Shown here one piece after another: positions 12,791 through 24,799 of a stretch of DNA of 64,000 nt. Position numbers and translations under genes: made by a program. Numbering within the stretch: position 1 is the first letter of the stretch; each line of letters begins with the position of its first letter. The stretch comes from Argentina anserina (Eukaryota > Streptophyta > Magnoliopsida > Rosales > Rosaceae): contig NC_065872.1 in the NCBI RefSeq assembly GCF_933775445.1, positions 7,502,001 through 7,566,000 on the forward strand, written 5' to 3'. The notes beneath the pieces were generated by a model that saw only the letters and a list, made by a program, of their open reading frames with translations, did no database searches and was not told the DNA's origin.

Positions 12791-14267
12791 ACTCAATTTA
12801 AGGATGTCTCAGACTCTCCTTGACCTGGATTTTTTGATTAATTAATCAGCTCGAGCCTTGAGGGATATAAAAATAAGACTAGAAGAGTAGTCATTCAATC
12901 GGCTAATTTTTAATTTTTCGTAAAAGATATCGAGAAGATGAGTGAAAGTTCAAGTCTTAACTCTTAAAAGTCAAGTCATATCAATGACCAGTACTCTCAT
13001 TGACCTTGAGAGAATCCAAAATAGGAGCTAATTTTTATATATTTAATCATGATTACAAGGAAGGAGAAATTGAGGTGGATGGGTACTACAGTGAACACTT
13101 TGTCACCCAACATGATTTGCTTAGACAGCTAGCGATCTATAGAACAAAACTAGACGCAAACAAAAGAAGATTGATTATACAAATGGGAGACAATCTACCA
13201 AAGTGCTTGACAGAAAAGAAGCATCAACCCATCAAAACTCGGCTATTATCAATCTCCCCTGGTTCTCCCAAATCCTTCCTCTTGTAAAATACCTATGCAT
13301 TCATGCATACACAAAATCACACACCAACACAAGCACAATTACATAATGCGCACACATAATTGAGTATAGTATTTTCACATTCAGTTCCTCTCCACACTAG
13401 CATCATAAAGCACTTTTGTTTGCAGATGGAGTGTTCTCACTTCTCAACAACTTTGAACAACATTGAACTATCAAAGGTGGAGGTTTTAGTTTTAAACTTC
13501 AGCACAGACATCTATGCTTTACCTGACTTTGTTGCGAAATTGGAGAACCTGAAAGTTCTAATAGTCACAAATCATGGTTCCTCACCAGCCAAATTGTGTA
13601 ACTTTCAACTACTGGATTCTTGACCAAGTCTGAAGAGAATCAGACTAGAGCGAATTTCAATTCCTTCCATAACCAATAATCGCATACAGTTGAAGAGTCT
13701 AAAGAAGATCTCTTTTTTCATGTGTAGCATGGGTCAAGCTTTCAGCAATCCGTCCTTTTCAAAATTTCCTATGCATTTCCAAATGTAGAGGAGTTGAACA
13801 TTGACTATTGCAGTGACTTGGTGGAGTTGTCTGGTGATCTGAGTGATACGATTGAGCTAAGGAAGCTCAGTATCACCCACTGTCATAAGCTATCTTTCTT
13901 ACCTGAAGAGATAGGAAAGTTGATCAACTTGGAAGTCTTGACGCTAAAGTCTTGTACAGACTTGGTAACATTTCCAGCCTCGATTATTAACCTTGAAAGG
14001 TTGCAGTTTCTCGACATATCTGATTGCTTCAACATCAAGGAGTTGCCTGACGACATTGGTGAAATAAGCACTTTAGAAAATATCAATATGTGAAATTGCT
14101 CTAGACTGCAAGATCTACCTCTATCAGTTATGGATCTTGAGGAACTGAAGGAGGTGATATGTGATGAGGATAACGAAGAATCATGGACGCTTTTTGGACG
14201 CAAAATAGAAATAAGGGTCCTCAAAGAAGAATTCCACCTAGATTGGCTCTCAAAGTTTGAATCTTGA

Positions 14268-17082
14268 AATATTAGATACCTTTGTTAAATAAACGTTGGA
14301 GCAAATGTAATGTGTGATTGTAATATTATTTCCTTCTCTAGCTTACTCTCCTTTTCAGATTTTGGTTTTGGTTGTAACAGATGCTATTGTATGGCAAAAA
14401 CATTCACGTCGTGTGTTTTGTGAAATGAGATCAAATTTTAAAACTCGTACCCTCCTTTTCTATCTTTCATTACCAGCTGCAAACACCTTCATCATCAGAT
14501 GATGAAGAATGTTCTAAAGCAGAGCCCCATGCCAGGATGATTCCTCAGGTTAGCTAAGCCTAACTCTAAGAAACTCCATTCTGCAAGGAGACTTTGAAAT
14601 TGGTAAGGGCGATGAATAAAATGATAATGCCGGCCTTGTATATTGTTGCTTGTGGAGTTCTGGCCATAATCATCATTCTTGTACAGTACTAAGAAGAAGA
14701 CTACCCGGTGTGCCAAATAAGCACAACTGCGCAAATGCAAAGGAAGGAAGAAGGAAACAAAATAGTAATACAGATTGATGCTTTGTCCAAATTAAAAGAA
14801 TCGAGAATGTAATAAGTCGATATGATTCGATCAACCATCTTTTGTCTTCATTGTTGAATGAGATATCAAATTAGTTTTTGCATTCTTATGCTGAGAGTGC
14901 CGCTTGCGTCTCCTAATAAAGAGTGATCAAAATCCGGGGCTCAGTATCATTTGATCTTGTTACATTATCTATCTAAAAGTTCGACCGTCGAAAACACCAA
15001 ATGTTATTATTCTTAATTATTCATGTAACTATTATTTTTAAAAAATAAATATTTGGACCACTTACTATCCTCTTGGCTCTTTCCTTACTAGCTCAATATC
15101 TGCACTGAACAACCATGTGTTTCCTACTGCTGGAACGATAGAAACACAATAAGGGAGAGGCAGTAAAATCATATTGCTGGAAGCGAATGTTCATGAGCGT
15201 AATTGGCTAATCGATCGATTTGTAACGAAATTTGCTTCCAAATATACATGGCGAAAAACGATTTGGAATCAAACTGACCTGCAAGATGAAAGATATCACG
15301 AACTAGAGTATGAATTCCCCAAGGTACACCAGATTTATGCTGAAGATAGTCAATCAAAAGTTTCGACTTATTCGACAACAAAATTTTGAAACTAGTTGAA
15401 TAGTCTCAATTCTCCAAATGTTCACAATATGAAAAAAGGAGAATTTTATATTTCTCTGGGCTTGAGACAAATATCGTTAAAGAAGCCCAGAGGCAGCTAT
15501 GTAAAGCCCAACCAAAGATTCTACACTAGATACCCTCCTCATAAGCTCCAAAGTCCAAATAGTCGAAACTCGAACAAAAAATACTACAAATGTAGAAGTA
15601 GAACAGTAGAACTGATGTTAGAACTTAGAACTAGTTAGAACCAGTGAACTTTCTCGTTATAAGGAAAGAACAACTTTAACCTAGTTTAGTCTACCCCCTC
15701 TAATCCTGCACCGAATAAGTTTCGCCAAACATAATCTACTAATTTCTTGTGCCGGATTTCAAAGTCCGGTCAGAAGTGAAGACTTGGTAAAGCTTCAACG
15801 TTGTTGAATGAATCTCAGTTAGCCGAACAAGACCGGCCTCCAGATCTTCCTTGTTTCAACCTTTCTGGCAACCTTTTACCTTTTCTTCTCCTCTATTTCT
15901 GCTCTGTCCTTCACGTTTCTGTAAGCTTTCTCTGATTCATAAGTAGCTCTGCTCTATTTGGTTTATTTAATTTTCAATTGTTCATTCTCCCTTTTATTAT
16001 TGCTTGCTGTGTTCGTCCAGTTTTCCCTTCTGGTATTGCTTCTGTATGATTTTCTCTTATTGTTCTCCCAGCTGACTAGATTTGCAGAACATTTTCGATT
16101 TTGTGATTTCCTAGCAATTTTGTATGACTTTAGACATTTTCAATTTGGATTAGTGCTGAACTTTTTAGCTTTTTCTCGTTTGATTTCTGGGAAGTTTACC
16201 AACTGTTCAAATCAGTAATAAAGTTTAGGTGAGCCGCCACCACCCACTATTTAAAAGGAAAATCCGAAGTGCACGTTATTCCACTGAAGTTTAAATTTAA
16301 CGCGTGATCTCTTTAACACGTTAGGTGTGATGATATTACATGGAAATTATGTTAATGGAGAATGATCCCTGTTTTTTTTTGTGTGCTGTTAACAGTGAAA
16401 TTCTGAAAAAAATGTTATATATTTTCCTCTGTGGTATAGGGCGATACTTGATATTGGCTAGTGGTTTGTGAACTGTAGCCAATATTGCTCCAAAGTATTA
16501 AACTTCTATATGTTTTGTTCCTATCCATATAGGGAATAACTTCCTCGACTTTGTGTAAAAAGCATAGAATTTACATGCTTTACTGAGATGACAGAAACAA
16601 TAGTTAGTCAGGGCCTCGGGGCCAACATTTTCCGTTCTTTAGAAAGCCTTGCATACCAAATTTACGCAGTATTTTAGTTATAAAAGTCGAAGTACGTCAG
16701 AGTCTTGCATATTCTCAGGTTTGAATTAAATGCAACCAGTGAGGTTCGGAGAACACTTCAAGCATTTGCCCCATTTTTTTAGTAGTCGTATATGATAGTA
16801 ACCCTCCAAAATCTCAGTTCCTTCCTTGTGTATAAATATGCCATATATCCCAGAGAGTTTTGAAATTTTATTCTTTTATTCCCTGAAGAGCATGTTCTCT
16901 TTTAATTTCAGGGCGCATTGATTCGGATTTTCGTCTTGTACCATCATCACCAAGTATGTCACAATTAAGTTTTTTGTTCTTGTATTTTTTACTGTTCATT
17001 TCTTACATTGTTTCTTTGTCTTAAACATTTCAATTTAAAACTAAGAAGAACTGCTCTAATATAAGTGTCGGTTCTTGTAACA
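14268..17082. other. Spacer and leader of gene 3
   Basis: No supported gene was found. The reading frames at 15169-15638 and 15958-16218 show no recognisable domain. The last ~1 kb, with pyrimidine-rich stretches at 15860-16050, is the likely promoter and leader region of gene 3, but no clear TATA box or transcription start could be fixed. Confidence 0.4.
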
Positions 17083-20000
17083 ATGACAGTGGCATCAGTC
17101 AAACGAGAAGCTTTAGAAGCATCATTTCTGGCGCTATACGATGCCATTAAGGAAGTGAATGACCATCATTTGATGTTTAAAGCACTTGTAGATATCAGAT
17201 CCACACTAGACTGTATAAAACCACTGATCAAAGAGACAGCAGAGGATAAAAAGGAATCAGATTTTCCAGATGATGAACTACATCATTTTAGATTACAAAT
17301 GGAGGAGGGGATTGAGCTCATTCAGAAGTGCTCTAAGGTTGTTCCATTGAGTACTTCCGACACAAACAAACTAGGTCATCTGTGCAAATCTCTGCAAAGA
17401 CTCTTGGATATACTGAAAGTACGTAGCATAAGAGATGTAAAAAAAACCTTGGTTATGGTAAAGAATATAGAGACTAAGGTCCAGCAAATTGATTTGAATT
17501 TTGGGGTACAAAGTAGTTCATCTGAAGGTATTAAAGGCTGGTGTGCAATACCTGAACCTCCACCACTTGTAGTTGGATTGGAGGGGCCTTTGAAAGAATT
17601 GAAGATGAAGCTTTTCAGTGATAAGATATCAATGCTTGTGGTCACTGCTCCTGGAGGATGTGGCAAAACTACATTGGCAATAAAGTTTTGTCAAGACGGA
17701 GAAGTCAGAGGTATTTATATATGGATAATATCGATGTCTCTATTTTCTCTGTCTTAGTGATGGTTTGCTTTGTAATTATAGTAGTAGTAGTAATTAGCGT
17801 AACATGGTTTTATTTCCATTACCATTATATTAGTGGTTTAAAATGCCAAAAATTTTGCCAGTTCTGTGCAAGTTAACGTCAACCATATAATCAAATTTAG
17901 GTCTAGCTGTTACTACAATTCTGTGATTATTGGATGGCGTTCCCATGCTTTAAATTTCAATATGGCGATGACCGTGGTTTAAAAAAAAATACGCAGTATT
18001 TCTGTGACCAGTTGGGTCTGCTTTAATTTCATTAATTTGTTATAAGCACACACCCAAGATCTGGTATATGGATTATTTTGGTCTTTCCTTCTAATGTTTT
18101 CAACAATTTTAGAGTTGCAGACTTCTAGGAGTATTTTCACCACAACTAGTAGGTAAACTTACATATCAGAAGGGTGTCTGATTATATGTTTTAACATCAG
18201 CGCTAATGTATGATTCATATAAGAGATTTCTTTCTATTTGCATATGCTAGCACTCAAATTGATACTGAGATATGATTAGTATGACTTCTCTATTTGTGTA
18301 TTCTCTTGGCTTTTTATATGTTGGCTTTGTACATTTGTGGGACTTCTAACAACTTGCTTACCTTTATTTTGGAAGATAAATTCAAGAACAATATCTTCTT
18401 TGTAACTGTTTCCAAGAAGCCCAACTTAAATCTTATTGTAGAAGAGCTATATCAAAGCAAGAGTTCCCAGGTACCCGATTTCCCAAATGAAGTAACTGCA
18501 GTTGATTGGCTGCACAAGTTTCTAAACCAAACAGAACAAAATCCATTGCTGTTGGTTTTGGATGATGTTTGGTCTGAATCCGAATCCCTTCTTGAGATGT
18601 TTGATGAATGGAAAATGCCAAATTGCAAGGTCTTAGTGACATCAAGGTTTGCATTTCCACGATTTGGTTCCCCATATAATTTGGATTCATTGAGTGATGA
18701 AGAAGCAATGGCTCTATTTAATCATTCAGCATACTTGGAAAATATCAGCTCTCATGTTCCAGAAGACCTTGCTAGACAGGTGATTATCTTGGTCTCATTT
18801 GTTTTTTAAAGGGCGAAAGAGACTGTCCATATTTTATTTTAGGCATACTCCCTCATGTAGAATAACAAGTGAGCACTTCAATTAACATGTCAGATGCAAA
18901 ATTTGTGCTCATTTACGAACTTAATTTGAAATAGGAATATAGTAGAGTAAATAAATATTATCATTTGCTTGAGACATTGCTCTTGAAACTCAAGACTAGA
19001 CCTACAAAGTATTAATCTGGAAAAATTGATTTCTAGGTAGTAAAACATTGCAAGGGATTTCCACTTGCGATTACAGTGGTTGGGAGATCACTTTGTGGGC
19101 AGCCTATAGAGATCTGGAAAAAAAGATTAAGTGAATGGAGTAAAGGTTCATCTATTCTTGATTCGGATCATGATCTGCTTACTTGCCTCCAAAGCAGCTT
19201 AGATGCCTTGGAGAAACAAAGTATTACCATCAAGGAATGTTTCCTAGACCTTGGTTCATTTCCTGAAGACCAAAGAATACCTGCTACTATCCTCATTGAT
19301 ATATGGGGAGAGTCACATAAATTAGATGTTGACTGGCTTTGCATTGCGAACCTCTATGAACTCACCAATCGGAATCTGGCTAATCTTATAGTCACAAGGT
19401 AAGTAGACTTCTATGTTTCTCTTTCCTGATATTATATCTTTCCACTTTTTCCGCTATCTTCATGGATAGTTGCTATTCATGAATTTCTGTTGCAATTTCT
19501 CTTCTGAAAATCTCTAATAGCAAATTGATTTTGTTCCTGAACAGGAAGGACCCCAGGGAGGTAGATGGCTATTACACTGAACATTTTGTTACCCTTCATG
19601 ACATTCTTAGAGAATTGGCAATCTATCAATCTAGTGTGGAATCAGTAGAACAGAGGAAAAGGCTGATAATAGATATTTCTGGAGACAATTTTCCTGAGTG
19701 GTGGACAGAACAGAAGTGTCAACCTATCAATGCTCACCTGTTGTCTATCTCAACAGGTTGTTCCATCTCTCTTTCTTTCTGTAGCAGATATATACTGTTG
19801 CAAACAAACACAACTAAGGGGACACACTATATATACATCACACACTAAGACTTTAAACTAATCTAATTGTCTTGCAGATGGGGACTTCAAATCTAAATGG
19901 CCGAACATGCAACTACCGCAAGCCAAGGTTCTAATTCTGAACTTTCAGTCAAAGAAATATGCCTTACCCAAATTTGTGGAGAAAATGGTCAAATTAAAGG

Positions 20001-20719
20001 TTCTGATAATCACAAAATATGGTCTTTTGCCTGCTGAATTAGAAAATTTTCCATTACTTGGGTCACTTCTACATCTAAAGAGAATCAGATTTGAACGAAT
20101 CTCAATACCTTCCATAAGTAAAAGCCCCGTATTATTGGAAAGTTTAGAAAAGATATCATTATTTATGTGCAAAATTGGTCAAGCTTTTAGCAACTGTTCC
20201 GTCAGACTCGTAGATCTATTGCCAAATGTAGTGGAAATGAACATTGATTACTGCAGTGATTTGGTGGAATTGCCTGCAATGCTATGTGAACTGATTTCCT
20301 TGAAAAAGCTCAGTATCACCAATTCTCATAAGCTGTCTGCCTTACCTGAAGAAATAGGAAAATTGGTTAACTTGGTAGTGCTAAGGCTTAGGTCCTGTAC
20401 AGACTTGACAGAGTTACCAGACTCAACTCAGAGCCTCATAAACTTAACCTCTCTTGACATCTCTGATTGCTTCAGTATCAAGGATTTGCCTCAACATATA
20501 GGTGGAATGCGCAGCTTAGAAACACTCAACATGAGACAATGCTCAAGACTCCAAGAGCTGCCTGCATCAGTTGTGGATCTTGAACAGTTAAGGGAGGTGA
20601 TATGTGATGAAGAGACTAGTGTTTTATGGGAACCCTTCTTATCTGTTCTGAAAGACATACACGTAAGGTTGGTCAAAGACGATATGAATCTGAATTGGCT
20701 GCACAAGTTTCCAACTTGA
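17083..20719 (+). CDS. NRG1-type RPW8-CC-NB-ARC-LRR helper resistance protein (gene 3)
   Basis: Exons 17083-17710, 18376-18779, 19037-19398, 19545-19756 and 19878-20719 total 2448 nt, coding for 815 residues. The start is the ATG of MTVASVKREAL; the in-frame GTG 18 nt upstream is not needed, and gene 4 has the equivalent MTVA start. Features in order are RPW8 coiled coil, P-loop APGGCGKTTLA near residue 190, LLLVLDDVW, KVLVTSRFAFPRFG, GFPLAITVVGRSLCG, CFLDLGSFPEDQRIP, LHD in the MHD position (FVTLHDILRELAI), and LRRs ending near NLNWLHKFPT. The RPW8 region lacks the KYKYANKL-like stretch after CSK that the other copies keep. No stop or frameshift was seen. It is followed by ~1.4 kb of spacer and then the Gypsy insertion. 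Confidence 0.88.
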
Positions 20720-22164
20720 GAAGTAACTGTTGGAGCGAGCCGATCAAAACGAGATCACTCAGGCGCCCCACAAGGCTGATCCTGGTGTTATAATCTATGA
20801 TACCTCCCTTCAAAAAAAATTCTATGATACCTATTGTTATTTATTGTTGTAACTTGTATATTTCTTTGTAATAAATTGTCTAGTAAACCTTGTATTATTA
20901 TGTGGCTACTGGTTATGAAGCAGTATGTATTTGAAGCTATGTTGGTGAATAATGGCGTGAGGGCCAAGCCTCCCGGTCTAACCGGGTTCCAGCCCTCAAA
21001 AAAAAAAAGTTTAATTGGATTGTACACATGTTTACTACTTTCCTGGATTCCCTTGTTTCAGTTCTCAACTGTAGTCTTTCTGTGTAAATTTTCAACATGT
21101 GACGGTTACAAACTTACAATTTACAAGTTCAGACTAATTCTTTCTCAAAAATAAATAAATAAGTTTAGACTAGTTAAAGTGATGGATGTCTGCAGAGGTT
21201 CTTGGAATCAGTTCTTTGCTAGTCTGTGGCCAGACCGAGAAAATGTTAAACGTTTCTCACTAAATTTAGTGTATTCGAATTTTACTACCTAAATTGTTAG
21301 ACCGATCTATCAATTTGAATCCATGTCGGTTGGTGGTTTTTTACGACGCCAGGATTTTTTAAGCAGAAGTTAATTTCCTGATGTAGGTGTAGTTTTTTCT
21401 GGGTTCTTAATTTATCATGATGGATTACTACTTTGTGCGGACATATATATTTATTATTTTGTTGACGTTTAACGACTCAGAATGAAAGAATACAAGTTTT
21501 CTGATATCGATCTTGTTGCGCATACCTAAGTACAGAACATAGAATAGTTGCCTGCAGGTTGGAGTACCGGTAGAGCTTGCTTCAGACTGCGGAGGCTCTT
21601 CGGTCTGGGACTCCAGGCCGGGAGGGGTACCCATATATGCAGGTGAGCGGAGTCTATTCAGTTTTACGCTTTAGAGTTTGATGTTCAAACGAGTTTCTCA
21701 GACGATAAACTACGTCAAGACATTTCGATGGTGCAGCATGTAGGGCACATTTTTGAGTTACGTACTAAAGGATACTAATGGTGGATTAGAGATTTGAACT
21801 GCTCCAAGCCTCGTTCACAGTTAAGACGACCTCGAGGTTCTGGCATGATTTTGCTGCTTTTCCATGCATGGTAGTAGAAAAACAACGTCCAGCTAACTTC
21901 TTGAAGTGGAGCAACTAGATCAAACCACTTCAGGCAAGGCCTGGCCTTGACAAGATCAAATATTGCTTAGAGGGAGCCAGCCATGATAGAAAGAATTAGT
22001 CGCTGCATGACCGCATGCTGTATTGCTAAGCTACAGTACTTCACTTGACGTATATATGTACGTTACGTACGTACTTGGGTACTTCGATGACAATATATAA
22101 GTACTTTTGAATATTATAATTAAGCGACGTTGCTTCCAGGACATATATGCTACCGCTTCTATAT
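20720..22164. other. Spacer between gene 3 and the Gypsy element
   Basis: The 3' UTR of gene 3 is followed by non-coding sequence. A short stretch at 20950-21010 ends in an A-run after GGGTTCCAGCCCTC and looks repeat-like. A GC-richer patch lies at 21550-21640. No gene or RNA could be supported. Confidence 0.4.
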
Positions 22165-22169
22165 ATATG

Positions 22170-23180
22170 TGTAGAACGCGAATCTGAAAACAAACAAGAG
22201 AATGCAGACACATATACAAATAAATGTAATTTATTGAATATCAAGCGCGGGGTTACAATATTTGGTGAACTCCTCTGATTCTATCTCCGTATGTGATTTG
22301 GCTCAAGGGTGATATGCACTTGATCTTGAGGATTTGAGTTTGATTTGGATTTGATTTGATGAAGAACGAGCGATTTGGCCGCTTGATGCTTCTTCGTGGA
22401 CTTGAGTTTGGATTGGATTTGGATTTGATGAAGAACGAGCGATTTGGCCGCTTGATGATTCTTCGTGGACTTGAGGTTGGATTTGGATTTGGATTTGATA
22501 AAGAACGAGCGATTTGACCGCTTGATGATTCTTCGTGGACTTGAGGTTGGATTTGGATTTGATAAAGAACGAGCGATTTGGCCGCTTGATGATTCTTCGT
22601 GGACTTGAGGTTGGATTTGAATTTGAGGAAGAACGAGCGATTTGGCCGCTTGATGATTCTTCATGGATTTAATGATCTTCGTGGACTTGAGAGTGATCCT
22701 TGCTCGAGTGATTTCTCTCATTCTTCTCCAAGTCTAAAAATCCTCTCCTTCTCTTCATGTTGAAGGGCTATTTATAGTGTCAAAGTTTATATTTTATAGA
22801 ATATTTTAATGACACTTAAAATAATAAATTTCTTTAATTGTATAATTAAATCAATATTATTTTCTTATTAATTTAAAATTAGTTATTCTCATAACTAAAT
22901 TAATCAGAAAATAATTGACTTAATTATAACCGTTAAGGAAATTTATTAATTTAATCAAATGTCTGATTACCATTTCGATCGTCAATGACATTTAATTTCC
23001 AATTAAAGTCGGAATCACGTAGCTTCGATTACGATCATCCGTTTATGTGCTGACACGAGTTTTATTCGGATCTGCACCAATTTTGTTGACTTTTGGGCCA
23101 CGTGTGCAATTTGTCGGGCTCTTGGTCGATTTAATTATTTAACGAAGATAATTTACTTCATTAAATTTCATGTGTCTACA
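22170..23180 (-). repeat. 3' LTR of the Gypsy derivative (1011 bp)
   Basis: It starts TGTAGAACGCG and ends GTGTCTACA. It contains five copies of a ~62-70 bp unit around GAAGAACGAGCGATTT (22360-22660). The other LTR has four, which accounts for most of the length difference. Outside that array the two LTRs match with few differences by eye, implying a fairly recent insertion. Confidence 0.88.
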
Positions 23181-23196
23181 AATGCCCCACTTCAAG
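23181..23196 (-). promoter_or_regulatory. Polypurine tract of the Gypsy derivative
   Basis: Read on the minus strand, CTTGAAGTGGGGCATT lies immediately before the 3' LTR, in the position of a plus-strand priming tract. Confidence 0.55.
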
Positions 23197-23394
23197 TCGT
23201 GCTGCAGGTATGTCGTCATCACGTACCGAAGACGTAGCTTGAAATATGCACTTTGATTTGGAAAATTTGTGGAGCTAACTTCCGAGGCTCCGCAAATTTT
23301 GTTGGACGCAGAACCCTATTTTTCATTGTTAGATGCAGAACCCCGCTTTATTTTGCTCAAGATTTTTTTTTTTCACTTGTATTATTAGTACTCT

Positions 23395-23488
23395 TCTTTT
23401 CTGTCAAAAGAAGTTACTTTCTCATATGCATTCGCTGTCCACCGATGTTTTTCATCAAATGCTTTAGCCTTGTTTATGGCATCTTGTC
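23395..23488 (-). pseudogene. Captured fragment resembling a BPA1-like (ACD11-partner) RRM protein
   Basis: Directly after the cullin piece the minus strand reads QDAINKAKAFDEKHRWTANA followed by YEKVTSFDRK. Plant BPA1/BPL-type RRM proteins carry DALxKAKAFDEKHxxTSxAxAxVxSxDRK downstream of the RRM. The match is short (~30 residues) but specific, and the piece ends in a stop. Confidence 0.62.
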
Positions 23489-23489
23489 C

Positions 23490-23690
23490 AGCTTGCTTGT
23501 GAACTTGTCGTCAACAAAAAAAAAGTGTCATCTTCGCAAGTGTCTTTATTCACATACTCTTTCCGAAGAATATTCCCTTCACGCATGCCATCGATTGCAG
23601 ACACCTCTTCAAATCTACGGCTGGAATCTGAGTGGCATGCTTAATATCCTTATAGTTAAGTCTATCATCATTGTTGAATAGAATTAAACA
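23490..23690 (-). pseudogene. Captured cullin-3-like fragment
   Basis: The minus strand reads LNYKDIKHATQIPAVDLKRC, then LQSMACVKGK, and in shifted frames SERVCE and FFVDDKFTSKL. CUL3 proteins have the block DRLxYKEIxxATxIPxxDLKRCLQSLAxVKGxNVLRKEP...FxxNDKFTSK, so order and spacing fit well. This region is in the C-terminal part of cullin-3, the scaffold of BTB E3 ligases. Two frameshifts (one beside the A-run at 23516-23524) make it non-functional. Confidence 0.75.
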
Positions 23691-23699
23691 CACATTTGG

Positions 23700-23955
23700 T
23701 AAGTGGGAACATTCAACTCATGCTTCTGGCCCTTCCCATACGCTTTATAGCCGTAGTGCCCATTGTTTGATTAGTATCGTTTGCTTTTGTGTTGGAAGGA
23801 GGTAGAGATTCCACAATCCACCTACAATCACACATGATGCTGACAGTCAGATTATTCTCTTTTTGTTCAAGAGACTCCATGTGCTCCTTTACAATCTGCT
23901 CCCTCAAAGCTATAAAATCAATCATCATCTCTCTCAACTTGACTCTCAATACACT
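23700..23955 (-). other. Unidentified possible captured coding fragment
   Basis: The minus-strand frame follows the FKBP42 piece and reads LRVKLREMMIDFIALREQIV, then KEHMESLEQ and CRWIVESLPPSN, to a stop at 23713. The first part resembles the helical linker before the SNARE motif of plant syntaxins, but not strongly. It may be chimeric. No family is assigned. Confidence 0.35.
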
Positions 23956-23959
23956 AGTC

Positions 23960-24083
23960 ATATCACCAGGAGCTTTCCCTTCTTTGGTCTCATCAAATCC
24001 GATAAGCTCAAGAGGGTGGAACGTTAGGGAAAGGAAATTTTTCTTCAATTCCATATCCTAACTCCCAACCTACATGTATTAGG
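23960..24083 (-). pseudogene. Captured TWISTED DWARF 1 (FKBP42) fragment, continuation
   Basis: Directly beyond the hAT insertion the minus strand continues HVGWELGYG, FPFPNVPP and LIGFDETKEGKA. This is the end of the TWD1 FKBP domain in the correct order, following IGVSSMKAGERAL. A small deletion/frameshift follows NVPP. The TPR domain and membrane anchor are absent. Confidence 0.83.
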
Positions 24084-24791
24084 CAGTGTTCTAAATATCG
24101 GGATATATCGAGGATATATTGGCGATATATCGGTGATATTTAGAAACCGATAGGATAAATGTCATATCGCCTTAATATATCGGTCAACTCAAAATATCGG
24201 GTCAACATGCGATATATCGGTGGATTTTTTTTCGTTTGACTTTTTTTTCGGTGGACTTTTTTTTTGGTGGACTTTTTTTTTCGGAGACTTTTTTTTCGAT
24301 GATTTTTTTCGATAATTTTTTTTCGTTGACTTTTTTTTGTGACTTTTTTTCTTGTTACTTTTTTTTTTCTTGTTACTTTTTTTTCGGTGATTTTTTTTAA
24401 GGAGACGATGTCGTTTTGAGGAATTTCAACGCAAATAGACAGAAGGTGATTTATGAAGATGATTTTATCTCAAAAGATGAGGATGAAGATAATGGAGAAG
24501 ATGATTTTGACTTTGATTCTGATGATGAGAGAATTTATAATGGATGAATGCATAATCAATATCTCAATCTATCTTTTGTGCACCTATTTTTGTTCAATTA
24601 GTACTTAGTAGTTAATATTATTTGGTATATTTTGAATATTTTGAAGTATATGTTTATAAATATATTAAATTTAAATTAAAAATTAACAAAAACGATAAAT
24701 CCGATATAATCCGATATATCTCGATATATCCCCGTTATATCCTTATTTTACAAAACCGATACGATGCCGATAACCGATATTTAGACCATTG
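24084..24791. mobile_element. Non-autonomous hAT element nested in the captured FKBP42 fragment
   Basis: The termini are inverted: CAGTGTTCTAAATATCGG at the left and, reverse-complemented, CAATGGTCTAAATATCGG at the right. The 8 bp target duplication GTATTAGG (24076-24083 and 24792-24799) is diagnostic of hAT. The interior has a low-complexity array of GACTTTTTTTTCGGTG-like units (24228-24395). A short acidic coding tail (DFDSDDERIYNG, about 24395-24547, + strand) may be the last codons of a transposase. Subterminal CGATATAT motifs are dense. Confidence 0.85.
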
Positions 24792-24799
24792 GTATTAGG

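Larger units (their letters stand above)
6134..14267 (+). pseudogene. NRG1-type RPW8-NB-ARC-LRR pseudogene (gene 2)
   Basis: The same five-exon plan as its neighbours can be traced: exon 1 6134-7575 (split by a solo LTR at 6518-7297), exon 2 11505-11903, exon 3 12181-12543, exon 4 13060-13261 and exon 5 13426-14267. RPW8 (MINPVDKLFDELCRG), P-loop GGSGKTT, LLLVLDDVW, KILVTSR, QHD and the LRRs are all recognisable. Lesions visible besides the LTR include a frameshift before EPKAWISTEV near 7385 and a frameshift near 11600 in exon 2 (399 instead of 404 nt). Exon 3 has a frameshift after the GCTGTAAAA start and an in-frame TGA near 12228. Exon 5 has TGA codons at about 13621 and 14091 plus a frameshift near 13755. 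Intron 1 is swollen to 3.9 kb by repeats. It cannot encode a full protein, although short transcripts are possible. Confidence 0.88.

Noticed and set aside
15958..16218. Hydrophobic open frame upstream of gene 3
   Set aside because: Composition follows the T-rich strand; no signal peptide or domain pattern; probably leader or promoter DNA.
17065..17082. Upstream GTG as start of gene 3
   Set aside because: The ATG at 17083 corresponds to the MTVA start of gene 4 and is the normal initiator.
20950..21010. GGGTTCCAGCCCTC followed by an A-run, resembling a SINE tail or tRNA box B
   Set aside because: No A box at the right distance and no cloverleaf could be drawn; not called as tRNA or SINE.
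22340..22660. Possible CRISPR-like repeat-spacer array
   Set aside because: Units are contiguous tandem repeats within an LTR in a plant genome; there are no unique spacers.
22281..22721. Repetitive open frame on the minus strand (KSLVLPQIQIQPQ-type units), and its counterpart at 30491-30952
   Set aside because: It is a translation of the tandem array inside the LTRs, not a protein gene.
23713..23955. Syntaxin identity for the fragment with LREMMIDFIALREQIV
   Set aside because: The resemblance is limited to a generic helical linker; the specific TVTG and SNARE blocks are missing, so the piece is left unidentified.
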